A stretch of DNA of 52,228 nt from Linderina pennispora. Its lineage: Eukaryota; Kickxellomycota; Kickxellomycetes; Kickxellales; Kickxellaceae. The position numbers and the translations under genes were made by a program. The notes under the pieces were generated by a model. It made no database searches. It had not been told where the DNA came from and was given only the letters and a program-made list of their open reading frames with translations. Shown here in pieces: positions 29,365 through 40,269 of this stretch (positions within the stretch are counted from its first letter, which is position 1; each line of letters opens with the position of its first letter). The DNA is taken from the NCBI RefSeq assembly GCF_002104995.1, contig NW_024468303.1, positions 1 to 52,228 of the forward strand, read 5' to 3'.

Positions 29365-30390
29365 ATGAAACTACTCTTCGTCTTACCGCTGATCCTTGTG
29401 TCTTCTGTGTTTTCGCTCAAGTGCCACAGTCAGCAAACGTGTGCGGGGCATGCCGCTCTGTGTGCCAAGCCGTACAACAAGGTGTCCTTTGCCACCACGC
29501 ACAATGCATACTCATATGCACCACCGGCCGGCAGCCCAGCGCTAAACCAAGAGCGCACAATCCAGCAGCAGCTCGACGACGGCATCCGCGCCTTCATGCT
29601 CGACACGCACAAGCCCTTGGAAATCACAGGAGTGTGGAACAAGATCGTGGCGTGGTTCCAAACCACCTTCCACCGCACAAACACCGCCGATGCGCCCGAA
29701 ATCAAAGGCGTGCATCTCTGCCATCAGTCATGCGCGCTTGTGGATAGGGGCACATTGTACGACACACTGAAGGTGTTCAGGCAGTTCCTCAATGAGAATC
29801 CAGGCGAAATTGTGACGTTTATTATCGAGAATTTTGATGCATTCGAGGCAAGCCAGCTCAGCCCCAGCTTCAAGCTCGCCGACCTCGAGCGCTCGGCATT
29901 CGCGCCCACATGGGAGCACTCCACAAGCAACCAAAACTACACGTGGCCGACACTCGGGGAGATGGTCGACAGAGACCAGCGCCTGGTTGTGTTCGTCGAC
30001 AGCCATACTGACACCGCAAAGGTGCCCTATCTGCTTGCTGAATGGGACTACGTGATCGAAACACCATACGCCAACATCCACCCAGTCAGCGAGTTCCCGT
30101 GTACGCAGGACCGGCCACGCGACCATGTCCCACGCGACCTGCTTGTGGCCAACCACTTCACATATAATCGCATCACCATTGGTGATAGCAATATCGATGT
30201 GCCACTGACGGCGAAACAGCTGCAAAAGTACGGGTACAATAGCAAGGAGCAGCTGCAGACTCATCTCGATACATGCACAAAGGTTTGGGGCGCCGAGCGG
30301 GTGCCAAACTTTATTACTCTGGACTACTACGACGTCAGCGGCTCAACGCTGCTTGACACAGTGAACAGGGTTAATGGTGTTAGTTCATAG
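29365..30390 (+). CDS. Secreted PI-PLC X-domain-like phosphodiesterase
   Basis: A fungal PLC-like TIM-barrel phosphodiesterase of the GDPD/PI-PLC_X type. It has 341 residues from ATG 29365, the Met directly before a signal peptide (KLLFVLPLILVSSVFS); the frame continues upstream without gene-like content. Candidate general acid/base histidines are His46 in ATTHNAYS and His120 in LCHQSC. Between them lie QQQLDDGIRAFMLDTH and, later, GEIVTFIIENF. Several Cys may form disulfides. The substrate is not known; family members include bacterial-type PI-specific PLC-like proteins of unclear specificity. It converges on ULA1 with 25 bp between stop codons. Confidence 0.88.
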   Translation: MKLLFVLPLILVSSVFSLKCHSQQTCAGHAALCAKPYNKVSFATTHNAYSYAPPAGSPALNQERTIQQQLDDGIRAFMLDTHKPLEITGVWNKIVAWFQTTFHRTNTADAPEIKGVHLCHQSCALVDRGTLYDTLKVFRQFLNENPGEIVTFIIENFDAFEASQLSPSFKLADLERSAFAPTWEHSTSNQNYTWPTLGEMVDRDQRLVVFVDSHTDTAKVPYLLAEWDYVIETPYANIHPVSEFPCTQDRPRDHVPRDLLVANHFTYNRITIGDSNIDVPLTAKQLQKYGYNSKEQLQTHLDTCTKVWGAERVPNFITLDYYDVSGSTLLDTVNRVNGVSS

Positions 30391-30415
30391 GCTTAATATT
30401 TCAACAAGTATGATG

Positions 30416-33415
30416 TTAGACCGCCACAAAGATGATGCGAGCACTGGCACCGTCGATGATGCACCCGTTGTTAGCTGGCACGTACTGGTGTGTGACCAGC
30501 TTGATGGCCTCCTGCGACACAATTCCACCAGCAAGCGACGCGATGTTGTGGAGTTCGGCATGGCCTGAGCGTGCCAGTTCACGCACCACATCCTCGGCAA
30601 CCTCCGACTCAATACTCCACTGCACCAGCAGCTCATTGGCAATTGCCACCAGTTCGGCTGTGTCGTTGTTCACCACGTCATTGCCATCGCCCTGCGTCGA
30701 GCTGTCAGCCACGCCAGGGTGCCGCTTGTGCTTGGCAAAGAACACATCCGACGCGCGGAATGCCACGTACTGGTCCAGCGCTCCAGCGCTCACCAGCGCC
30801 GAGGCATCCTTGGGTCCCGACTCGAGCTCGTCGTGCAGGGGTGTAAACCGCAGCAGCCGCAGCCGCCTTGCGTCCTTGCAGTACGCGTCGATCTCGCCCT
30901 GCGAGATGAAATCAGGCGGTAGGTCTAGTGATGCCAGCGACTCGCGTACATGGCGTGCATACTCGGCCTTGTCGGCATCTGCCTTTTGCTTGTACACACG
31001 CTGCAGCGCAATGTAGCTCTTGGTGTCGGCCTTCATGTCTGGAATGGTGCCGCTCAGCGGCAGCTGGCCATCGGCATACGGCGAGGCCATGTACGCGCGG
31101 AGGGCGTGGGCCATAATCCAAAACTTCTCCGACTATAGGACCAGAGCAGTGGAAGAGAGGGAGGCTGTTAGTGTGTGGGCTTACTGCGCGACATGTATTG
31201 TCCAGGCCTGCACTACTGCCCCATTATCGCCGTGTCTCTGGTGTAGAGTGCCGCGCAACTGTGGCCACTCCTTTCTGAGACAGTGCAAAGGGGGCAGTCA
31301 TGTGGGTGAAGCGAGCGGTCACTCTGGCCGCTTGTCCTGCAAATTAAATGTCCGCATGGGTGCCCATTGACAATTACTGCGCACTATTGCCCAACCGACG
31401 CACATATATATGTGCATTGTGTGGGACTGCATTGCCGGGACCTACCTTTGCAGTGATGTTCTGGGCGGCGGGGTCGCTGAGAATGCGGCACACCTCGGCT
31501 GGGATCTAAAAATGGTTCTCAAGGGCAGTGTGAGATACGAATGCTCGGTTTCCTACATACACACAGCCGGCCTCCCTGTCTGCTGCCTGTCTGCTGCCTG
31601 TCTGCTGCCTGTTTCTACTTGCCTGGTACGGAATCACGTCGCCGTTGACCTTGTCGTGGGCCTCTCTAAAGTTCTCCTCGTCCATATTAGGCGCCATGCC
31701 CAGAATCTCCTCTTTGATCTTGCGCTTTTCAGCATACGTGATCGCAGTGTCGCGGCGCACCTCGCGCCCGTTGGCAGTGGCCCAGCTGCGCAATGCCTTG
31801 AGCACGAGAACCACATATGGGACGTGGGCCAAATCAACGTGGTCAAGGGTGTCCAGGTCAATGGAGTCGCTGTGCTCGGCTAGGCCCGGGAATGGCGCTT
31901 GAATCCGCAGGTCGGGCGCCAGCTCCTCATGTGACTCGACCACTATAAATAAATATCAGGTGTCAGCATCGGCAAAACATGTGAGTGGTAAAAACCAAAA
32001 TCAGTAGTAGGACGGGACGGCGTCGGAGGATAGAGAAGCGGTAAAATACGCAAAGGCGTGACCACCGTGGTGAAAAGCAGTCCTCTCCGGCAATGTGACC
32101 TGCTCAGGTCACCGCTGCCTCCAATCTGCAATATGGACATCCGGCCCCCGCCGTCGTCCCCCGCAGAAAGAAGAGGTAAGCACAGGCATTCCTTGGCTTT
32201 GATGCCGAGCCGCCTGGCACATGCCCGCATATCGCGTGCCCAGGCACGCAGAAAGAAGTGACAAATCAAAGCACGCCACTAGCAAATGGCGGGGACTTCC
32301 TCCAGTGCTGAGAAGGCGTGCGGAGGGGCAGGCAGGAAAATAAAATATCCAGGCCGACCCACCGGCGTCGAATGAGAGGAGTGAGACTTACCAGCGTGCT
32401 CCGGAATAGCCGTGCGGAGACGGGCAGCAAATCCTGCAGTATCGGCGACCACCAGCGCAATGTTCCTCTCCCAGCACAGCCTACTGATTCGCTGGACGGT
32501 GTGCGCAGGCAGGCCGCAGGCAATGACCAAGGTGGCCGACTCAAGGATGTCTGTCTCTAGGGCGCTCTCTGCCGACTTCACCACAGCGGAGCCACGCACA
32601 TCTGGATTGAGCTCAGTGAGCTGCTCGACGATTGCCTCGGCGCGCGGCTTGCCAAGATCAGCGGGTGCAACAAAGAAGTTTGTCAGCACATCCTGCTCGC
32701 CAACGGTCGCATCGTCAATAACCACAAACTCGCCAATGCCTACAGCAGCAAGCAAGCAAACAACAACAGCGGCGGAGCGGGAGCCCACGCATCACTTGCC
32801 CATTTGTTAGTTGGAAAGAGTGTGTTATCTCTCGGATACGACTGGATCCGCGGGAGGGGGACTGCTTCGGCTTTGCATGAAGGGTTGGACAGAGATAATC
32901 ACACACTGCGAATAGGACCGCGAAGGTGTGGGAATCGCCGCCTGCCAATCAGCTCAGTGCAAGGCGGGAGCCTGGTTCGCTCTGTGCGAGGATTCTCCAG
33001 CTGACCGGTCCGTTCCTGAGGCAAACAAGAACAACGCCTGGATGGGAGCCAATGCCCGCGGTCCCAGACGCGGCAGCTTCAGGAAGCACGCTCTCAGATG
33101 ATGCCGCCGGCTCTTCCAATCATGCTCCCAGAAGTCAAAATATCCACATGGTGCATCTGCTCACCTGGTAGAATGAGGTTCTTCAGCGACTCTGCCGCCA
33201 GTGCCGATGACCCAAAGACACTCACGCGCGCGGTCTCCAGGGCCTGCTGTCCGGTCTCCTGCCACAGCCTACACAAAACGCGGGTTTAGCTGGTGCTGCT
33301 GCTATGGTCCGAGCGGCGCCTCGGTACTTTTGCTTTGCACTTGCCTGAGCTGGCGATCGTAGCGCTGGGCCTTGTCGGTTGCTGCGGTCGAAGTAGATTC
33401 GGGAGTAGCCCTCAT
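30416..33415 (-). CDS. ULA1: NEDD8-activating enzyme E1 regulatory subunit (APP-BP1/ULA1), six exons
   Basis: Partner of Uba3 in the heterodimeric E1 that activates NEDD8/Rub1 for cullin modification. Exons, from the start: 33415-33345, 33268-33165, 32739-32392, 31942-31623, 31505-31446 and 31132-30416; total 540 codons, 539 residues, matching the family (human about 534). Landmarks: YDRQLRLW across the first splice, LKNLILPGIGEF across the second, then DDATVGEQDVLTNFF, KPRAEA and the C-terminal HNIASLAGGIVSQEAIKL. Introns 1 and 4 use GC donors (AG then GCAAGT); the others are GT-AG. Intron 4 contains an 11-bp tandem repeat (about 31575-31612). Every phase closes. The exon model is my own, with no transcript evidence. 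Confidence 0.93.
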
Positions 33416-34076
33416 TCGCTTGTTTTGTTTCTCGACTGAATCCGCCGCAAGCGTGCGTCGCATCACTAATAGAGCAGAATAAGTTGAAGCAGAAATACAG
33501 TTCAAAAGAGACGTCGGTGCCTTTCTGCTGCGGGTGGTGCTGAATGAGCCGGCAGCGCAAGTAAAACAGCAAAAAACCGAGTGATGACGAATCACTTTCC
33601 ATGAAAACATCGGCAGCAGCGGCTCTTGGCGCTTTTGCGGGACCTGCGGACACTGGCTGGCTGGCTGAGTAATGGGACGCGGGCCAATCACAGCGGCAGC
33701 CAGGGCGGGTGGTGTGCCCGGGCAACTCGGGGTCAGCTACCCCTCCGCGAGAGGAGGCTGATTATTTTTGTCGCTCTGAGCAAAGTTGCCTCCCAGCCAT
33801 CCTCATATATGGAGTGACCGCTGCGGGCGAAAAAGGTTGCATGGACGACACGCTTTCTTCTTTTCCCTCATCGCCGCTTTTATTCTCTCGGGACCTTTTT
33901 TCCTACTCTTTCAGCACCAAGCTCACACACTCTGCCTAGCACGCAGGCACGCACACAAGCAACTCTTATATCTGTATTTCCTGCCGCAGGAGAGAAACTA
34001 AGCACCGCTTGCACTCTCCACCTATTTTATTTCCCCCTCCAACCTTTCAACGTTTGTAAAGGCTTTTGAAAGGACT
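33416..34076. promoter_or_regulatory. Divergent promoter region, ULA1 and bHLH genes
   Basis: About 660 bp between two divergent genes with no supported ORF. The bHLH side has long CT-rich tracts (33855-34060), typical of fungal promoters and 5' leaders. I could not assign specific factor sites. Confidence 0.45.
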
Positions 34077-35391
34077 ATGAGCGGCGAGCCGCGGAACACC
34101 ACCATCGACCCGACGCTTCTGCAAAGCCTGGCCCAGCAGCACATCGCGACATCCCCCCACCTCTCGAGCTTCTCGCAGCTCCAGATAACAACGGAGAACA
34201 CAGACATGGACACGTCATCGCGTGGCACAGCGCCCATCAACATCAACCGTGGGCAGCAGCAGCAGCAGCAGCAGATTGCCGGGTCGGCAGCCTCATTTGG
34301 CACAGACTACGAGCGCAGCGGACTGGCCGGTAGCTTCCACCAGATGCAGCAGCAGCACTTCCACCACCAGCAGCAGCACGGGCAGTTCCGGCCGCACCTG
34401 GGCTCGCCCGGCACCGAGGACTTTGACAATATCTCGCCCACGGGCAGCTATCCGGGCCACAGCCTGGCAGCGATGGCTGGCAACACAATCCCGACCGGCA
34501 TCTCCAGCAACCTGTTCCCACACGCGGGTGGGCCCGGAGGCAGCCGGCTGATGCGGGTGCAGAACATCAGCACCAGTCCGCCCACAAGCCCGGGGTTCCA
34601 GAGCATGTCGCTTCCGAACCACCCCGAGTGGTTCGACGGCACGCTGATGCAGCAGCAGAGCATTGGGTCGACGCTGGACCCGTCATCGTTCCAAGCTCAG
34701 CAGCTGGCCGCGCACAATGCCGCTGGCTTCTCGCCGCAGGACCCGTCGCTGATGTCGCTGCTGGATGAAGGCGAGGCCGACACGCCGCAGAAAGCGTAAG
34801 TATTCTTGTGTGAAATCCCCCATCATTGAGGCGGCAGAGGAAAATGCCAGCCATCCATTTTCTCCCTCTCCCTTTGTGTGCTGGGAGAAAAAAGCAGGCG
34901 CTTGGCTCCCTTTATCGCTATGCTGGGTGTATTGTACTGACTCGCTGCACTTTTGCCTCCCCTTCTATTTCTGTAGCGCACTAATGACATACGAGAAGCG
35001 TCGCCGCCGTCGGGAGAGCCACAATGCAGGTATGGTATCAGTCTTGTTTTTTTTTTTTTGCGTGTGTATTTTTGGCAAGCGACGTGTCCATTGGCAAGCG
35101 TGTTTTTTATTACTGAAATCCAAGTGTTCACACCTCGTTCTTTTTGTGTGTTTGCACAATCCAGTAGTCGAAAGACGTAGACGCGACAACATCAACGACC
35201 GCATCCAGGACCTGTACACGCTGCTGCCCGAGACCATGATTGACGCCAACACCAAGCCGAACAAGGGTATCATTCTGAAGAAGTCGGTTGACTATATCCG
35301 GCAGATGCAGCAGCTGGTGCACTCGCTGGCGCAGCAGATCCAGGAACTGGGCGGAGTGCCCAACCACCTGATGCAGCAGCTTGATCCGCAG

Positions 35392-35429
<38 letters not shown>

Positions 35430-35544
35430 CTCGCCCACCCAGCAGCAGCAGCAGCAGGCCAGCGGACTGGCAGCGATGCTGGCAGGCACGGCCAGCATGA
35501 ACGTGGCACGGAACGACGGTGGCGCAGGCCACGGCGGAATGTGA
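34077..35544 (+). CDS. bHLH transcription factor, MiT/TFE-like DNA-binding domain, three exons
   Basis: Exons 34077-34795, 34977-35029 and 35165-35544 (383 residues), with GTAAGT and GTATGG donors and phases that close. The N-terminal 240 residues are Gln, Ser, Gly and Pro-rich with polyQ and HHQQQ tracts, as in activation domains. The basic region begins [13 protein letters not shown] (exon 2) and continues [14 protein letters not shown]. Helix 1 is [10 protein letters not shown], and loop plus helix 2 is [29 protein letters not shown] follows, possibly a short zipper. The ERRRR.NINDRI...NKG.ILK.SVDYIR pattern resembles MiT/TFE and related E-box binders. A polyQ tail (CAG/CAA) follows. Target genes cannot be inferred. 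Confidence 0.9.
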
Positions 35545-36026
35545 AAGCAGCAGGAGAATGCACACACAGCAACCTAATATTTCAGCTTATTTTGTAACTC
35601 ATCTGTGACATCTCTTCTATCTTCGCGCGCTCCACCTCCCAGTTCTGCTACACCGCTCGCCAACGGGCACATATCTTCTTCTCTCTTCTCCATATGTATT
35701 TTGCTTAGCTGCCGTCTTCTTTTCTTCTACACTATCTTCCAGTTCATTCCAATGTGATTGAGATACTCTACGTAAATCCAGCTAGTGTTGCAATCTTGTG
35801 CGCGCAGTCTGACCGTCCTGGCCAGGAAAGTGGTGGACGAAACAAGGGTATTTGCGGGCAATCGCAGAATAGTGCTGGCACATGACCCGTCGCTGTGGAC
35901 CCAGGCTCCAGCTTTTTTATTTTTATTTTTTGTCTAGGCGGCAATGTAAACGCATTTCGCCAATCGCGTTTGTCCTCTCTTTTGCTTTCGAATTAGTTGT
36001 ATCTATCACTCTGGTAGGGAGCTTGA
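35545..36026. other. Intergenic region, bHLH to LCL3
   Basis: About 480 bp with TTCTCTTC-type pyrimidine runs, presumably 3'-UTR of the bHLH gene and promoter of LCL3. No ORF is supported. Confidence 0.5.
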
Positions 36027-36731
36027 ATGCGCAGCAGCAACAGCAACAGCAACAGCACCCGCCCACCCTCCAGCACAGACAGCTACTCTGAACGGTTCTA
36101 CACGTACGCAAAGCACGGACTCTACCTCGGACTCACACTGGGCATCAGCTACAGACTATACAGAATGTTTCAGCGGTACCAGACAAGCGCAGACATCCCC
36201 GACAGCATAGTCAAGTCGCACCGGCCAATCCACGGCATCGTCATCGACGTATCCGACGGCGACACCTTGCGACTCTACCATACCCCGGCCCTGCAGTGGT
36301 TTTCAGCGCCGCCAGAGAAAAAGCGCGGCATGTCCAAATGGTCGATTTCCGTGCGTATCTCGGCGGTGGATGCGCCCGAGGTGTCGCATTTCGGCAAGCC
36401 CGCGCAGCCATTGTCGAATGAGGCCAAGGAGTACTTGGCCAGCCAGGTGCTGGGCAAGCGGGTGACCGTGGTGCCGCTGGCCAAGGACCAGTATGGCCGC
36501 ATTGTCGGCTCGGTGTACTACCGGTCCATGTATGTGTTCAAGTACGATGCGTCGCATGAGATGCTGAAGGCCGGGCTGGCTGTGCTGTACCGCGGCGGCA
36601 ACGCGCAGTACAATGGCGAGAAGGAGCTGCTCGAGCGGATCGAGGAGGAAGCAAAGCGGGCAAAGCGCGGCGTGTGGGGCCTGAAGGGCAAGTTTGAGAC
36701 ACCGGCCGCTTACAAGGCCAAGCACAAGTAA
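36027..36731 (+). CDS. LCL3: Membrane-anchored SNase-like endonuclease Lcl3
   Basis: A staphylococcal-nuclease-fold protein of the fungal LCL3 family, reported at mitochondria or membranes in yeast. It has 234 residues from ATG 36027. A Ser/Asn-rich N-terminus is followed by a transmembrane segment (GLYLGLTLGISYRLYRMF) and the nuclease domain. The domain shows VSDGDTLRLYH, RISAVDAPEVSHFGKPAQP, LAKDQYGRIVGSVYY and MLKAGLAVLYRG, the expected metal- and active-site blocks (Asp in DGDT and VDAPE, Arg in the later blocks). Its C-terminus is Lys-rich. Its stop is only 41 bp from the SAM50 stop on the other strand. No intron is seen. Confidence 0.92.
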   Translation: MRSSNSNSNSTRPPSSTDSYSERFYTYAKHGLYLGLTLGISYRLYRMFQRYQTSADIPDSIVKSHRPIHGIVIDVSDGDTLRLYHTPALQWFSAPPEKKRGMSKWSISVRISAVDAPEVSHFGKPAQPLSNEAKEYLASQVLGKRVTVVPLAKDQYGRIVGSVYYRSMYVFKYDASHEMLKAGLAVLYRGGNAQYNGEKELLERIEEEAKRAKRGVWGLKGKFETPAAYKAKHK

Positions 36732-36772
36732 CAGGATATATCTTTTTTTTGAAACCGGGTCACTCAAATACA

Positions 36773-38269
36773 CTAGAGGAACTGGAACCCAAGGCCAAAC
36801 TGCAGCTTCGGGTCGGGTCTATCTGTAATAGACGCTGTCAGCGGGAAGCACAGCGACAACTCGGCCCTGACGAGGCTGTGGCGGTACACCAGCCCGACGC
36901 CCACGGATGTCGACGGCGACATCAGGAACCGGCTGACGTGGGCCTTGGTCTGCAGGCCGCGCGAGTCCAGCAGTGCACACTGCCCGGCATTGGCAAACAC
37001 GTGGCCACGCAGGGCATCGGTCCTAACAAGCGGCAGAGGCGTCAGCAGACTGACACCGGCAGCGTAGAACACATCACCGCCCAGCGCATCGTTGTGGTCG
37101 CGCGGGCCGATCCCGCGGTGCTCGAAGCCGCGCACGCTGGTGGGCCCGCCGAGGAAGAAGCGGTCAGCCATGGGCGTCCTGCTGCCGCCCAGGCCCCAGA
37201 GCAGCCCCGCCTGGGCGCTGGTGGTCAGCGACCAGCGGTCAGCCAGACCCTGGTTCGCTTGCACCTCAGCGAGAGCCTTGGCAAACTGCACATCGCCGCC
37301 CAGGCCCGCTACCTCCACCGACGTCTTCACTAGATTGCCTGTGGTGGGCACGGTAGGGGAGTCGCGCGAGTCGCTGGTGAACGTGTAGGCTATGCTGGAT
37401 TTGAGGGTGTGGCCGGCCTCGCTGCGCAGCGACGGCGACGCGGCAAATCCGAGGTTAGCGAGCTCGCGCCATGCCGCCACATACACAAGCTCATGCTGCG
37501 CGCGGTCCCGGCTGACTTTGTATGCCAGCCCGACGGACCGCCTTACCTCATCACAGCTCGAGTACGGCCGGTGGTCCAGCGTCGCCTGGTGAACCATCAG
37601 CTCGACCTTGCGCAGCGGATCGGCATTGACTGGCACACTCAGCAGGCCCTGGAATGCCCCCAGCGTCTTGGTGCCGCGCGCATAGTTTGCCTCCAACGAC
37701 TCACCGCCGCCCCACATGTTGTTTAGCCGCGCCATCACATTCGCCGTGCCCTCGTGGTCAGACGCGCCGACGCCCGTGGTGATTGCGTATCGCCCGCCGT
37801 CCTCGCAGTCAAAGCTGACGCCGACCCCGTCGTCATCGGCCTTGTCCAGGTTTATCTGCACGCGCTTGGCGATTCCCAGCAGCTCGAGCTTTCCAGCCGC
37901 ATACCGCAGCTCTTCAATGGCTCCCTTGACGGTTGTGGCTGCAAAGGCTGGCGCGACAATCTCGTTGAACACGCTGCGGCGGATCCGCGTTGCGCCTGTG
38001 ATCGAGACATTGCTGATGTGCATTTTCTGCGCCCCGATATCCAGCGACTCGGGCGAGCGCTGGGGCCGCCGCAGGGCAGCACCCAGAATCCCGCGTGCGG
38101 TGAAACTGCTCTCGTCAGCCGCTGGGCCGTTCTCGGTGTCGTTGCTTCGAGTGAATCCGAGCGGCAGTGTCTAAGAGCGAAAGCATTGCTGGTCGGTTAG
38201 TCATGTTCCTTTAGAGAAGTAGGCTCACTGGCAGTTGCATTCGCCACGTACGTCGTCTGGTGCGCTCAT
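36773..38269 (-). CDS. SAM50: Mitochondrial outer-membrane sorting component Sam50/Tob55, two exons
   Basis: An Omp85-family beta-barrel that inserts barrel proteins into the mitochondrial outer membrane. Exon 1 is 38269-38252 (MSAPDD) and exon 2 is 38170-36773, separated by an 81-nt GTACGT...TTAG intron; 471 residues in total (yeast Sam50 484). The N-terminal POTRA-like region contains ISNVSITGATRIRRSVF. The barrel includes RGFEHRGIGPR, the conserved loop-6 (V/I)RG(F/Y)-type motif. The protein ends PKLQFGLGFQFL, a good beta-signal. The divergent SEN34 start lies 182 bp away, so the two share a short promoter. Confidence 0.94.
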
Positions 38270-38451
38270 TGCAAGTGTATGAAAAAAGTGTAATCAGCAA
38301 GACAAGATACGTGTTCCATACTCTTGCCAGCCCTCGCCCCTACAACAAGCCGTTGCCATTGCTCAGGCAGCGTGCAGATTTGATCGTGCACTGGCTTAGC
38401 TGATTTTCGCTTCCTGATACCCTCAACGTCTCTCCTGCCCTTTCGACAAGA

Positions 38452-38998
38452 ATGAGCCCCAGCCAGCCGCCTTTCGCGGTCGAGTGCACCGGCGGCAATG
38501 TCCTGGTGACCGATGTTGCCACGGCCATGGCCCTGCGTCGCGACCACCGCATCGTCGGCGCGCTAATCGCCTCGCACCCGGCCAAGCCTCAGCAAAACAA
38601 CTACCTTGGTCTCCCGCTGCAGCTGCTGCCCGAAGAAGCCGCCGTGCTGCAGCAAACCAACATCATCACCATTACCGGCGACAAGTTCGCCTGGCCGCAG
38701 TCCGACCGCGACACTGTGCGCCTCAAGCTGTACAAGCACTTCCGCGATCTGGGGTACTATGTCACACGGGCCGTGAAGTTTTGGCGGCGACTTCCTTTTG
38801 TACCCAGGCGAGCCAATGCGCTATCATTCACCGTTCGTAGCCACCCTGGTTGGGTTTGACGAGAAGTTCAGGCCCAGGGAGCTGGTTGCGCTGGGGAGAC
38901 TTGGCACCAATGTCAAAAAGACCAGGCTGATGTGCGCGTGGGATGCGGACCGCCAGACATTCAGCATTATCAGCATGAACTGGTCTGCCATGGGCTGA
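38452..38998 (+). CDS. SEN34: tRNA-splicing endonuclease catalytic subunit Sen34, one-base frame break
   Basis: A catalytic subunit of the tRNA intron endonuclease. The first frame starts at ATG 38452 and shows YKHFRDLGYYVTRAVKF. It then loses homology at a TTTT run (38779-38782), reading WRRLPFVPRR. Removing one T restores FGGDFLLYPGEPMRYHSPF, with the family Tyr and His, and later VKKTRLMCAWD with the catalytic Lys. The restored frame stops at 38996-38998 and gives about 181 residues, compact compared with yeast (275). The gene is essential in yeast, so a homopolymer error in the assembly is the likeliest cause. A natural pseudogene is possible if another copy exists. Confidence 0.85.
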
Positions 38999-39193
38999 TG
39001 ATCCGCATAACGAAATCGCCCACCTTTGAAACCAAGCATACATACTGTTTCTCTACATTCTTCTGCCTCCAACATCTGCGTCGCCCAACGTGTCTAAGAA
39101 AGTAAAATACCATCGGATAGTATAAAAGTAGACGGGAATATAAATTTTTAAGGAGGTTTTCCGAGTGAGAGCGAGCAAGAAGAAGGAAAGACT

Positions 39194-39761
39194 CTAGTTC
39201 TTTGTGCTGGTGAGCTTGCCGTAGATGTGCAGCAAGAACACCGACGCAATGAACACAAGGCTGAGCACAAGCACAACCACCGGATCCACCTTGAGGCCCG
39301 GCGCATCGTCCGTGTACAGCCGCATCATCGTCTGAGTGCTGCCCGTGGCCCGCGACACCTGCCGCCCAGTAGCTCCACCGCGGCTCGATGCCTGAGAGCC
39401 ACCACGACGAGCCCTATGCAGAAATTACGAGCGGGGGATTAGCCAGTATATCGGATGCTGATACCGTCAGTCCCTCGGTCCTGGGCGCGGGGGGAGATCG
39501 TCATCATTGGTCGGCGCCGTGCCCAAATCAGGGCGCGCTTTAGTCTGAAACTTACCTCAGGTTGCGAGGACCGGCACCAGCGGGGACCGGGGCGTTCTTA
39601 GCGGACGAGGATTCAGCCTATTCAGCAGTGCACGCAGTTAGCTCTATGAACAACTCTGGCCCCTCATCGCCTCCTCAATGCGAATTCCCGAACCGGCATT
39701 CTCATCTGACGATGACAACGCGCCAACAACCAGCACAAGTGCCCGCATATATACTTACCAT
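39194..39761 (-). CDS. SBH1: Sec61 translocon beta subunit, three exons
   Basis: A small tail-anchored subunit of the ER protein-conducting channel. Coding exons are 39761-39759 (the ATG alone), 39617-39556 and 39413-39194; 94 residues. Introns of 141 and 142 nt have GTAAGT donors; intron 1 has a CTAAC branch site. The protein begins [13 protein letters not shown] and has a Gly/Arg/Ser-rich linker. It then shows the family core [17 protein letters not shown], followed by the single membrane helix [21 protein letters not shown] and a short tail. All phases close. It is too short and too split for simple ORF calling. Confidence 0.94.
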
Positions 39762-40269
39762 TGCGAATATAGAGGTGTTCGTGTGTGTATGTGTATGTGT
39801 GTGCTTGCTGCAAAGGTGCTCTGCTTGCTAGAGAAAGGTTCTGTGCTCTTCTTTTCTTCTCTGTAGAACGCGACTGAGGTAACCCGGGAGGAAGGGCCTG
39901 GAAATGGAATACAAAGAGCTGGGTGTGGGAACAAGACCCTAAGGAAAGATATATTACTAAAAGTGAGGAGGCTAAAGAGGAAAACCAGGAGCCTGCTAGA
40001 ACCTGCGACTTTTCGTTAAGGCTGCCAGTGCGTTCAGCGAGCCCGGCCAAAAAACCTCCTAGGTACTGTTCGTGTTCCCAGCCTGTGTGCCCGGCCTGCG
40101 ATCTCTACAGCCAGAGTCGCTGGGCATTGGAAAAAGTTGGCTATTAAAAGGCCGATCGCACTGGCAGCCAATGGGTGCGCGCAAACAAATGGCATCGACT
40201 GTGATCGCTAGATTACAGACGGGTCAGCTGGCCCAGGTGATCAAGGATAGGAGTGAGGCGTTTTATTCT
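39762..40269. other. Intergenic region with GT-rich microsatellite
   Basis: About 500 bp. A GTGTGTATGTGTATGTGTGTG-type microsatellite lies at about 39779-39803, in the 5' leader/promoter of SBH1. The rest is mixed sequence without a supported gene; it serves as the promoter of SBH1 on one side and the 3' flank of the SDR gene on the other. Confidence 0.5.
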
